Assembly (NCBI RefSeq): GCF_031119335.1
Contig: NZ_JAVHXT010000008.1
Span: 124,587 to 183,021 of the forward strand
Reading direction: 5' to 3'
Origin: Pedobacter sp.
Lineage (GTDB): Bacteria > Bacteroidota > Bacteroidia > Sphingobacteriales > Sphingobacteriaceae
Length of the DNA: 58,435 bases
Part shown: positions 43,110-51,777 of the stretch, piece after piece
How the letters are laid out: every line of letters starts with the position of its first letter
Position numbering within the stretch: the first letter of the stretch is position 1
Translations under genes and position numbers: made by a program
Notes under the pieces: generated by a model
Told to the model about the DNA's origin: nothing
Seen by the model: the letters and a program-made list of their open reading frames with translations, nothing else
The model's database searches: none

Positions 43110-46100
43110 TTAAAATTTAACATTAAGCCCCAACTGGTAATTGATGGTTGCCGGATTATCCAATATCTCTGGATCAATTCCTTTATGATCTCTCACGTAA
43201 GGAGAAAACACAAACGGATTAGTCACATTGAAATAAACTCTCAACGATTTGGCACCAATCTTAGCAACCGCCATATTTGGCAAAGTATATCCCAGATTGA
43301 TATTTCTGATGCGCACAAAAGACCCATCAAAATACCTCATGGTGGTTCTATACAAAATGTTATTCACGTTTTGGCCTGTAAATGGCTGTGGATAGGCATT
43401 CGTCGGATTGGTAGGTGTCCAATAGTCTACAGCAAGGTGGTTATATCTACCTCCCAAACCTAAGGTGTTTTGACCGTCGTACAACGGGCTGATGATGGTC
43501 TTATTTTGTACACCCACAACAAATACTGCTAAATCAAAGCCTTTAAAAGAAAAATTATTGTTGACACCAAAGGTAAAGTCCGGATTTTGATAACCGAGGA
43601 TAGTTCGATCATCTCCTGTCACCTTGCCATCTCCATTTTGGTCTTTTACCCTGATCTGTCCAACTTTGGAAGCAAACAAAGCAGCTTGTGCCTCTTCGCC
43701 AGTTTGCCAAATCCCTATCTTCTCATAATCGTAAATTGCGCCTAGGGGTTTTCCTATAAAACGAGAATTACCAACATCATCTACTTTACCCAAAGAGAGC
43801 TCTACAATCTCATTTTTATTATATGCCCCAGTTATATCGGTGCTCCACTGAAAGCCATTTTTAGACACAATATTTTGTGTAGATAAGGAGAACTCTACAC
43901 CTCTGTTGCGTGTAGCACCCACATTCGAGATTACGCCTCCAAAACCTGTGCTAGGAGGTAGGGCAAAGGGCAGTAGCAAATCTGTGGTGTTGGTTTGGTA
44001 AACATCTACCGAACCACTGATACGCTGGTTTAAGAACCCAAAATCTACAGCAATATTGGCTGTTGTTGATGTCTCCCATTTCAAATCTTTATTTGGAACA
44101 TTAGAAGGTGCAAAACCAAAAGCTGGAGCTCCATTAAAATCATAAGCTGTACGTGCTAATTGAGCTAAAGTTTCGTAAGGAGCCACAGCTTCGTTACCCA
44201 CTGATCCGTAGCCTATTCTTAGTTTTAAATTGCTCAGATAAGAGACATTCTTCAAAAATTTCTCCTCCGAGAGATTATAGGCAAGAGCGGCAGAAGGAAA
44301 AAATGCCCATTTATTACCCGGAGCAAACCTAGAGGCTCCATCTGCCCTACCAGTTAAGGTAACTGAAAAGCGTCCATCAAAACCGTAGTTGATTCTTCCC
44401 ATATAGGATGAGATGTTCCATCTCGAATAACCACTGCCCACGCCTACAATTGTACCCGAAGCGAGGTTATGATAGGTTACCGTTTCTACAGGTAAATCTC
44501 TTACTGATATATTAGAACCTTCATTCCTACGCTCTTGTATGGCATATAGTGCCGTCACATTAAACTTATGTTTCTTGAAAGTCTTATCATAGGTCAATTG
44601 GTTATCGAGGGCATAAGAAAACCAGTAACTTTCGGATGAACTGGCCGTGGAAGCAACGCCCGCACTAACGGCTGTAGAATTAAAGTTACCTCCTCTGGCA
44701 CCACGAAGATCTGGCCCAAAATTTATCCTATATTTAAGCCCTTCTATAATCTCAGCTTCGGCAAACAAGCTACCTAATATCCTTGTCCTTTTCTCTATAT
44801 TAATAAATTTATCTTTCTGGGTTGCCAGTAAAGGATTTGACATTGTTGCGTCATTGATGGGATAGATCAGAAACTTTCCTTCACTATCATAGGGAACTCC
44901 CAATGGCGAATTGGTTAGGGAACTGCCATAAGGGCCATAATTAACACCATCAACTTCCGAATACGAACCCAAAATCGACATTCCCAACTTTATTCTCTTT
45001 CCTATACTTTGATCTACGTTAACTCGTGCGGTGTAACGTTTATAGTCCTGTCCAATAAAGTAACCCTCATCATCAAAGTAACCCAATGAAAGATTAACTC
45101 TTGTTTTTTCCGTTCCACCAGAAATTCCTAGCTCGTGGTTTTGAGTATGGCCTTTCTTAATTACCAAGTCTTGCCAATCAGTGTATCTACCAAGTGCTAT
45201 AGATTCGCGTTCAATAGGATCTCTGAAAATGTCAATATCATTAGTGAGCGGTATGGGCGTAACTGCTGCTCCGGCGTCACGCATATATTTTACAAATTCT
45301 TCTCCTGTAAAAATATCAGCTCGTCGCACCACCTCGGTAACACCATAAAATGCATTATACCTTACGCTGGTTTCCCCGGCCTTACCTCTAGCAGTAGTTA
45401 CCAAGATCACCCCATTGGCACCCCTAGAACCATAAATGGCCGTTGCCGAAGCATCCTTCAATATTTCGATGGATACGACATCACTTGGGTTAAAATCGGT
45501 AATGGCATCGTTAACAGGTATTCCGTCAACTACGTATAAAGGACCATTATTTGCTGTTATGGATCTGTTTCCTCTAATGGTAATGTTAGGCGTAGTGCCC
45601 GGTTTATTTGCCCCAGTAGTTACGTAAGCCCCAGGAACCCTTCCCTCTATCATTTGCGAAATATTGGTAACGGGAACATCTCTTAGTGCCTTTTCTTTGA
45701 TGGATGAAATAGACCCGGTAATATCTCTCCTAGACTGTGTGCCGTAGCCTACCACCACTATCGCATCCAAACTGCTTGCATCTTCATCAAGGGTGATATC
45801 AATATTGCTACGTCCATTAACAGCGGCTTCCTTGGGTACCATTCCCAAAAAGGTAAAAACCAGCACTGTATTGCTATTTGGAACGGTAATGGAATAATTT
45901 CCAGATGGATTGCTCAAGGTGCCAGCTTGTGAGCCTTTTACCTTTACGCTTACCCCAACCAAAGGATTTCCATTAGCATCTATAACCTTTCCGGTGACTG
46001 TGAGATTTTGAGCATGGCCCAAAGTGTAGCAGAGCATGAGAAATAGGAGTAAACTTTGCTTACACCCATCTACAACAAACTGTGTAATTCTTTTTTTCAT
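43110..46100 (-). CDS. SusC-family TonB-dependent glycan transporter of the PUL, 996 aa
   Basis: Residues 1-30 are a signal peptide. A carboxypeptidase-regulatory-like beta domain (about 32-110) has the VTGKVIDANGNPLVGVSVKVKG start. It is followed by the TonB-box-like VVVGYGTQSRRDITGSIS and the plug with FNPSDVVSIEILKDASATAIYGSRGANGVILVTT split as DASATAIYGSRGANGVILVT. The barrel ends in NVKF. It opens the seven-gene operon running to 32873, and its promoter carries the shared PUL element at 46225-46257. Confidence 0.93.
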   Translation of the reverse strand: MKKRITQFVVDGCKQSLLLFLMLCYTLGHAQNLTVTGKVIDANGNPLVGVSVKVKGSQAGTLSNPSGNYSITVPNSNTVLVFTFLGMVPKEAAVNGRSNIDITLDEDASSLDAIVVVGYGTQSRRDITGSISSIKEKALRDVPVTNISQMIEGRVPGAYVTTGANKPGTTPNITIRGNRSITANNGPLYVVDGIPVNDAITDFNPSDVVSIEILKDASATAIYGSRGANGVILVTTARGKAGETSVRYNAFYGVTEVVRRADIFTGEEFVKYMRDAGAAVTPIPLTNDIDIFRDPIERESIALGRYTDWQDLVIKKGHTQNHELGISGGTEKTRVNLSLGYFDDEGYFIGQDYKRYTARVNVDQSIGKRIKLGMSILGSYSEVDGVNYGPYGSSLTNSPLGVPYDSEGKFLIYPINDATMSNPLLATQKDKFINIEKRTRILGSLFAEAEIIEGLKYRINFGPDLRGARGGNFNSTAVSAGVASTASSSESYWFSYALDNQLTYDKTFKKHKFNVTALYAIQERRNEGSNISVRDLPVETVTYHNLASGTIVGVGSGYSRWNISSYMGRINYGFDGRFSVTLTGRADGASRFAPGNKWAFFPSAALAYNLSEEKFLKNVSYLSNLKLRIGYGSVGNEAVAPYETLAQLARTAYDFNGAPAFGFAPSNVPNKDLKWETSTTANIAVDFGFLNQRISGSVDVYQTNTTDLLLPFALPPSTGFGGVISNVGATRNRGVEFSLSTQNIVSKNGFQWSTDITGAYNKNEIVELSLGKVDDVGNSRFIGKPLGAIYDYEKIGIWQTGEEAQAALFASKVGQIRVKDQNGDGKVTGDDRTILGYQNPDFTFGVNNNFSFKGFDLAVFVVGVQNKTIISPLYDGQNTLGLGGRYNHLAVDYWTPTNPTNAYPQPFTGQNVNNILYRTTMRYFDGSFVRIRNINLGYTLPNMAVAKIGAKSLRVYFNVTNPFVFSPYVRDHKGIDPEILDNPATINYQLGLNVKF

Positions 46101-46194
46101 AATGTTTATACTTGGTTATTTAAGGTTGATAATTTAGAAACATCTACGCATTGTTATTTTGCAGATATTGTCTTTAATGTATCATCAGGTTAAT

Positions 46195-46257
46195 CAAACT
46201 TAGGTAAGCTTTTATCCAATTTATAATACATTTTTAACGTTTTTAAATACAAAAACA
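46195..46257 (-). promoter_or_regulatory. PUL promoter element, SusC operon
   Basis: On the minus strand, the core GTTAAAAATGTATT with its upstream flank TGTTTTTGTATTTAAAAA lies at 46225-46257. It is followed after 22 bp by the -7 box TAAGTTTG (46195-46202). No proper -33 box is present, so the element probably binds an activator. The same layout occurs upstream of three other PUL units. A TATCGATA lies just upstream at 46263-46270. Confidence 0.75.
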
Positions 46258-46403
46258 TCAGGTATCGATATAAAATATATTAACAAGATTATCAGATTTG
46301 AGGCAGATACAATCTTACCAATATGGCAGCTTGGTGTTACAGCCCATTTTAGGCTATTTTAGTAGCCGTAGAAAGCAATTAAGCACACTAAAGGAAAACT
46401 CTA

Positions 46404-47603
46404 TTATAAGTTTCTACTATGATAGTTTTTATTCAATCGCTTTATCATTTCCAAATAGGCTCTTCCGTTATGATATGGACACTTCCAAATACCAACTTTG
46501 TACTGTTGTGGCATTAATACTAATTTTTCATCCACACCCCAAAACCATTCTCCATTAACGACGTCTAAAATGTGAGCCTTTGTAAATTCCCAACAACGAA
46601 CGAAATGCTGATTATATATTTGTTCTGAAGTGAGCTGAAAAGCATTAAAAAATCCAACCATCGCTTCGGCCTGTACCCACCAATGCTTTTCTTTGTTCCA
46701 GTGATTGTGTTCTAGCTCATAGTTCAGTCCACCGTTAACATCTAAACCGCGGATAGCTGCATTGGCCATCTTTATGGCTATATCTTCAAATTGTCGGATC
46801 AAATCTTTATCACCGAGTAGCTCTGCCGCCTCTAATAAAAGCCATGAAGCTTCTATATCGTGTCCAAAAGAAATTGCGTCAGATTTGGAGTGCCAATTTT
46901 CATCAAAGAAGAGTTTTAGATGATGGGTATGCTTATCGATAATTCTATGTACAAATACACTAAGCAGGTTATGGATCTGTTTGCCTAATGTTTCGTTTGG
47001 CCAAACGCTATATAGATTACTATAGGCTTCCAACACATGAAGGTGAGTGTTCATGGTTTTCTTTTCATTAGCATCTTTATCGCTTAACCGCAAATCGGCC
47101 AATTCATTCCACTCACGAGAAAACGCCTCAAAGTATCCCTTGTTTATTGGATCAAAACTATGTTTTTCTATATCGGTGTAAAGGGTTTTGGCTAAAGCTA
47201 ACGCCTCTTCATTTTTACTTGCCTTGTAATATTCTGACAAACCATAAATAGCGAAAGAAAGTGCATAAACCTGCTTTTTTGTATCCAATGGTTTCCCCTT
47301 AAAATCCAATGACCAATACACCCCGCCAAATTCACTATCAATAAAGTGCTCACGCAGATATTCGTAGCTACGTCTGGCCAAGTCCAAATCTTCGGGCAGG
47401 AGGCTATAGTTATAAACTGCCGAAAAAAACCACAAGATACGAGCATTTAACACCGCACCTTTATCAGCGTGCGCTACAACCGTATTATCGTTTTCTATTT
47501 GTCCATAGAAACCACCATTTTCATTGTCCAAAGCATATTTGGCCCAATAGGCTATCGTTTCGGAAAGCTCATTTTCAAATTCTTGTACAAGCAAATGGTT
47601 CAT
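46404..47603 (-). CDS. Cellobiose 2-epimerase (AGE family), 399 aa
   Basis: The enzyme interconverts beta-1,4-linked glucosyl and mannosyl residues at the reducing end, so beta-mannobiose becomes mannosylglucose. The (alpha/alpha)6 barrel has the family blocks ENGGFYGQI (28-36), FDENWHSKSDAISFGHDIEASWLLLEAA read in parts as SFGHDIEASWLL, and KHWWVQAEAMVGFFNAF. These carry the conserved histidines and acidic residues. There is no signal peptide, so it is cytoplasmic. It is the third gene of the transporter operon, 11 bp after the GH130 gene, and forms the mannobiose route with GH130. Confidence 0.88.
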   Translation of the reverse strand: MNHLLVQEFENELSETIAYWAKYALDNENGGFYGQIENDNTVVAHADKGAVLNARILWFFSAVYNYSLLPEDLDLARRSYEYLREHFIDSEFGGVYWSLDFKGKPLDTKKQVYALSFAIYGLSEYYKASKNEEALALAKTLYTDIEKHSFDPINKGYFEAFSREWNELADLRLSDKDANEKKTMNTHLHVLEAYSNLYSVWPNETLGKQIHNLLSVFVHRIIDKHTHHLKLFFDENWHSKSDAISFGHDIEASWLLLEAAELLGDKDLIRQFEDIAIKMANAAIRGLDVNGGLNYELEHNHWNKEKHWWVQAEAMVGFFNAFQLTSEQIYNQHFVRCWEFTKAHILDVVNGEWFWGVDEKLVLMPQQYKVGIWKCPYHNGRAYLEMIKRLNKNYHSRNL

Positions 47604-47614
47604 ATCTAAAGCTT

Positions 47615-48823
47615 TTATAAATTTTCGGCTATACTGGTATATTGCTGTTTAAGTACCAGGCTATTTTTATCAATTAAGCTAATAATATTTTTTACAGATT
47701 TAGCAGAACTTAATCCATCTTGAGGTGTGTTTACTACATAATCTATCAGTTGTTGTATAGAAGATGTGGCCACATGCATACGAGTATCGGAAGATGCATA
47801 ATAAATAAAGACCTGTCCGTCCTCGTCAACTATCCAGCCGTTACAGAAAGCAACATTAGATACATCTCCCACTCGTTCTTCTCCTTCTGGAGCAATGAAA
47901 TAACCTCCGGGTTTATAAATTACTTTTGTTAACTCCTTCAAATCGGTCATGAACATATACAGCACATAGCGCAAACCTGCCGCTGTATTTCTAACCCCAT
48001 GCGCCAAATGTAACCAACCTTTTTCTGTTTTTATAGGAGCCGGACCTTGCCCGTTTTTCGCCTCGTAAACTGTATGGTATTCTTTTTTGTAAAGGATGTC
48101 TTCCTGATTTATTACAGCGTTTTGTATATCATCGGCCAGTCCAAAACCTATTCCGCCACCGCTACCAGCTTCTATAAAACTATCTTGTGGACGGGTATAA
48201 AACGCATATTTACCATCTACAAATTCTGGATGCAATACTACATTTCGCTGCTGCGAGGATGTTGTTTTTAAATCTGGCAAGCGCTGCCAGTTTTTGAGAT
48301 CCTTGGTTCTAATGATTCCGCATTGCGCCAATGCCGAAGTTTGGTCTCCAACCGAAGCCGAAGGATCTCGCTTTTCGGTACAGAACAAACCATAAATCCA
48401 ACCGTCTTCATGTTGTACCAAACGTATATCGTAAACATTCGTATCGGCCCCTTCATAAGCATCAAAAACAACTGGTGTATCCCAAAATCTAAAGCCTTCA
48501 ATTCCGTTATCACTTTCGGCCACCGCAAAGAACGACTTCCTGTCTGCTCCTTCTACACGAGCTACCATCACGTATTTACCATTAAACTTTATTGCTCCAG
48601 CATTAAAAACCGCATTAACCCCTATGCGTTCCATAAAATATGGGTTGCTCTCTGAGTCAAAGTCGTATTTCCATGTTAAGGGAACGTGAGCAGCTGTTAA
48701 CACGGGATACTTGTATCTATTAAATATACCGTTGCCATTGGTTTCTATATGGTTTCTTGTATTGATAAGTGCTTCTTGAGCCTTTTGAAGCTGTTCTACA
48801 CGGTTTTTAAAAATGGATGTCAT
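47615..48823 (-). CDS. GH130 mannosylglucose phosphorylase-like enzyme, 402 aa
   Basis: GH130 phosphorylases split mannosyl-glucose (or mannobiose) with phosphate, yielding mannose 1-phosphate. The five-bladed propeller shows [20 protein letters not shown] read as [25 protein letters not shown], the [10 protein letters not shown] block that holds the catalytic aspartate, and [17 protein letters not shown] and [12 protein letters not shown]. There is no signal peptide. It lies between the transporter and epimerase genes, as in known mannobiose operons. The first 25 codons resemble those of the GH28 gene at 55312 (see findings). Confidence 0.9.
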   Translation of the reverse strand: MTSIFKNRVEQLQKAQEALINTRNHIETNGNGIFNRYKYPVLTAAHVPLTWKYDFDSESNPYFMERIGVNAVFNAGAIKFNGKYVMVARVEGADRKSFFAVAESDNGIEGFRFWDTPVVFDAYEGADTNVYDIRLVQHEDGWIYGLFCTEKRDPSASVGDQTSALAQCGIIRTKDLKNWQRLPDLKTTSSQQRNVVLHPEFVDGKYAFYTRPQDSFIEAGSGGGIGFGLADDIQNAVINQEDILYKKEYHTVYEAKNGQGPAPIKTEKGWLHLAHGVRNTAAGLRYVLYMFMTDLKELTKVIYKPGGYFIAPEGEERVGDVSNVAFCNGWIVDEDGQVFIYYASSDTRMHVATSSIQQLIDYVVNTPQDGLSSAKSVKNIISLIDKNSLVLKQQYTSIAENL

Positions 48824-48889
48824 ATTCTCTTTTATCTGTAAATACGTTTATAACTTATGATGTTATGTGTACTATTTATGTTTATAATT

Positions 48890-50281
48890 TTAATTCTCTC
48901 TTCTTCTATCTTCCAACTCGTTTGTAATGGAGATCATTAAAGCATCATCCAGTTTATAAAAAAAGATAAAAACGGCTGATAATATGGCCCCAATAGCAGG
49001 AATAAAGCTCAGCATCATTCTAATTCCAGTTTGAGTTTCTATAGATTGTGCCACATTAGCTTCAAAACCATATATGGCGAGTAGCCATCCTGTTAAGGCT
49101 CCACCTAAGGTCCAACCTAATTTTTGCGACATAGACGATGAAGAAAATATCAGTCCAGTTGCTCTACGTCCCGTTTTCCACTCTGAATAATCTGCTATGT
49201 CAGCATACATAGACCATAATAAAGGGAAGATACTACCAGCACAAACACTAATTAAAAACTGGAAAGAAAAGATTAATACAAGATCATTTTCACTAAAAGC
49301 ATAGAATACGCAGCTTAGAGCTGTAGCAAACAGCATGGCCCATAAAAACGTATGCTTTTTACCTATCTTATCAGATATTGGCTTTGCCAAAACTACCCCC
49401 ACAATGTTGGCGGCTTGCCCCAATACTAGATAAAGCGTACTGTAGTTGATCGACACATTAAACAGAGGAACTTTAAAAGCCTCTTGTGCTGAGAAATAGT
49501 ATTTGAAATAATAAATAGCCGAACCATCTCTCAAAGAATTGAATATCAGCGTACAAACCCCTGCACCTAAAAGGATAAACCAAGGCTTATTGGCTGCCAA
49601 ATGTTTTAAGTCGGTTTTTATTGAGGTTTTTTGTGCTTTTGGCGGGCTAATTCGCTCTCGTGTCCAAGCAAAAGTGAGGTAGAACAAAACTACTGCAATA
49701 ATGGCATAAACAACCATAGTCATAGTCCACCCATGCTTTATATCGGCTACTATTTCCGCATTCGCAAACCATGCCACCAAAGGTTCGGCAGTTGCCAGCA
49801 CTAAAATACTTCCTGCAAAGGCAAAAATAAACCTAAAAGTGGATAGCGAGGTGCGGTCTTTAATATCCGAAGTCATTACCCCCATCAAAGAGGCATAAGG
49901 CACGTTAATTGCCGAGTAAATCATCATCATTAAGGTATAAGTAACATAGGCATAGATTATTTTTCCTGTGATATCCAGATCTGGTGTTACAAAAGTTAAT
50001 ACCCCTATAATTCCAAATGGAAGAGCCACCCACAGCAAATAAGGTCTAAATTTTCCCCATTTTGTGTTTGTCATATCCGAAATAATACCAATGATAGGAT
50101 CAAGAGCGGTATCCCATATTCTTGTAATTAAAAACATAGTACCTACTACTGCAGCAGAAATACCGAATATATCTGTATAATAGTAAAGCAGATAAACAGA
50201 AAATATTTTCCAGAACATGGATGAAGCGAAATCGCCGAATCCGTATCCAATTTTTTCTTTTAATGTTATTTTTTCGTTCAT
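48890..50281 (-). CDS. GPH-type major facilitator sugar transporter, 463 aa
   Basis: The protein has 12 hydrophobic segments and starts with KEKIGYGFGDFASSMFW. The signature region DPIIGIISDMTNTKWGKFRPYLLW follows, read in parts as DPIIGIISDMTNTKWGKFRP; it marks the glycoside-pentoside-hexuronide cation symporters. In this operon it probably imports mannobiose or a related disaccharide for the epimerase and GH130 enzymes. It opens the three-gene unit and is divergent from the AraC-type gene. Its promoter carries the shared PUL element at 50438-50470. Confidence 0.88.
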   Translation of the reverse strand: MNEKITLKEKIGYGFGDFASSMFWKIFSVYLLYYYTDIFGISAAVVGTMFLITRIWDTALDPIIGIISDMTNTKWGKFRPYLLWVALPFGIIGVLTFVTPDLDITGKIIYAYVTYTLMMMIYSAINVPYASLMGVMTSDIKDRTSLSTFRFIFAFAGSILVLATAEPLVAWFANAEIVADIKHGWTMTMVVYAIIAVVLFYLTFAWTRERISPPKAQKTSIKTDLKHLAANKPWFILLGAGVCTLIFNSLRDGSAIYYFKYYFSAQEAFKVPLFNVSINYSTLYLVLGQAANIVGVVLAKPISDKIGKKHTFLWAMLFATALSCVFYAFSENDLVLIFSFQFLISVCAGSIFPLLWSMYADIADYSEWKTGRRATGLIFSSSSMSQKLGWTLGGALTGWLLAIYGFEANVAQSIETQTGIRMMLSFIPAIGAILSAVFIFFYKLDDALMISITNELEDRRREN

Positions 50282-50406
50282 ACGTTTGGTCTGGTTTTGT
50301 TGTTCTTACGTAAAGATAGCATGGTTAGTTCCTATTATCACTTTACATAAGTAATAGGGGCTCAATCTTATCCTTGCGATGCTTTTTCAAATCTGAAACA
50401 ACATTT

Positions 50407-50470
50407 CAAATGTAGCCCAACCACGAGCAAATCAATCAATACTTTTTTAACATTTTATAGTACAAAAACA
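50407..50470 (-). promoter_or_regulatory. PUL promoter element, transporter operon
   Basis: On the minus strand, GTTAAAAAAGTATT and the flank TGTTTTTGTACTATAAAAT lie at 50438-50470, followed after 23 bp by the -7 box TACATTTG (50407-50414). The element is 28/33 identical to the SusC copy. It sits in the divergent region shared with the AraC-type gene, so it might also affect that gene. Confidence 0.72.
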
Positions 50471-50548
50471 CAAATATTCTATTGATTAGTTGTCGCTATT
50501 GAAATTATATCCTAATTTAAAGCAACCAAAGAAGCAATACCTTTTTAT

Positions 50549-51418
50549 ATGAACATTCTTAGAGAAATTACCCCCTTGACTCAAAGCGATTGCTTCACTT
50601 TATTTTCAAGGAGAAAAAAACAGTTTGATTTTCCTCTGCACTTTCACGAAGAATACGAGCTTAACCTTATTCTAAATGCTAAAAATGCTAAACGGATTGT
50701 GGGCAACCATATCCATATTATTGATGATTTAGAATTGGTTTTTGTGGGTCCAAATTTAAGTCATGCTTGGTTTACACATGAGTGCAAATCGCAAGAGATT
50801 ATTGAGGTGACGATACAATTCCATAAAGATTTTCTTGACGAAACCATGTTAAGAAGAAACCAACTTAGCTTTATACGCAATCTGTTTGAAAGATCTAATA
50901 AGGGGATTGCTTTTTCCAAAGATACTATCAAAAGGATTAAACCTAGAATACTTGAACTTTCTCAAAAAAACGGTTTTGATTCTGTTTTGGAGCTGCTTTC
51001 AATCTTGCATGACTTATCTATTTCGAGAAATATGCTTACCTTATCTGATGCGGCATTTAGTAACCAACAGGCCAACTATAACAGCCGCAGGATAGAGAAG
51101 GTTTTTGAATATCTAAACCTTAATTATAGCAAACCGCTTACCTTAGCTGAGGTTGCTAAAATTACCAATATGCCAGAGGTTTCATTTAGCCGTTTCATTA
51201 AAAAAAGAACTGGAAAAACATTTATTGATAGCCTTAACGAGATTAGACTTGGACACGCCAGCAGAATGCTGATTGACACTACTAACACTATTTCGGAAAT
51301 TGCCTATAGTTGTGGTTTCAATAACATCTCCAATTTCAATAGGGTTTTTAAGAAGAAAAAGCACACTACACCAAAGGAATTTAGGGACAACTATTCGGGA
51401 ACGCGAGTGTTTATATAG
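50549..51418 (+). CDS. AraC-family transcriptional regulator of the PUL, 289 aa
   Basis: The N-terminal 150 residues form a cupin-like ligand domain (QFDFPLHFHEEYELNLIL with the HFHEEYE block). The C-terminal 100 residues are the double helix-turn-helix of AraC proteins. LAEVAKITNMPEVSFSRFIK is the first unit. TISEIAYSCGFNNISNFNRVFKKK follows, read as ISEIAYSCGFNNISNFNRVF, then the conserved TPKEFRDNY. It is divergent from the transporter operon. It is a good candidate for the activator binding the shared PUL element, but that link is inferred only from location. Confidence 0.9.
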   Translation: MNILREITPLTQSDCFTLFSRRKKQFDFPLHFHEEYELNLILNAKNAKRIVGNHIHIIDDLELVFVGPNLSHAWFTHECKSQEIIEVTIQFHKDFLDETMLRRNQLSFIRNLFERSNKGIAFSKDTIKRIKPRILELSQKNGFDSVLELLSILHDLSISRNMLTLSDAAFSNQQANYNSRRIEKVFEYLNLNYSKPLTLAEVAKITNMPEVSFSRFIKKRTGKTFIDSLNEIRLGHASRMLIDTTNTISEIAYSCGFNNISNFNRVFKKKKHTTPKEFRDNYSGTRVFI

Positions 51419-51650
51419 TTACGAAACCCGTAGTGCATTATCATAAAATGAAATCAACATCAAAATAACCACCCCGCCTTTTAGGCACCCCTCCAAAGGA
51501 GGGGAATTTCGTTCTCCATTCCCCTCTTTCAGAGGGGTGGTCGAAGACCGGGGTGTTCAATAAAAATGGTCAAATTGCTTAAATACTTATAAATGAGAAT
51601 ATTATGTTTTTTTTTAAAAAAATTAAAAAAAGTATAATGCACTACGAGTT
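51419..51650. repeat. MITE-like element with 13-bp terminal inverted repeat
   Basis: CGTAGTGCATTAT (51429-51441) and ATAATGCACTACG (51634-51646) are perfect inverted repeats that frame about 190 bp. Inside is the Bacteroidota palindrome CCACCCCgCC...GGGGAA with GTCGAAGACCGGGGTG (51469-51555) and long A/T runs. It sits between the convergent AraC and PL8 genes. No coding frame. Confidence 0.6.
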
Positions 51651-51730
51651 TACGAAGTAATTTAAGCTGCTACCAGCTGAATATGCTCTTTAGCCCGAAG
51701 AACTAATTCTAAACTAGCTCATGCAAAAAA

Positions 51731-51760
51731 ATCTTGCTATTGGAAACCCAACAGCAAGAT
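51731..51760 (-). terminator. Intrinsic terminator of the second PL8 gene
   Basis: On the minus strand a stem formed by ATCTTGCT and AGCAAGAT (with an extra TTGG/CCAA pair) is followed by TTTTTTT. It lies just downstream of the stop codon at 51778. Confidence 0.85.
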
Positions 51761-51777
51761 TGAAAAACCTCAAGAAA

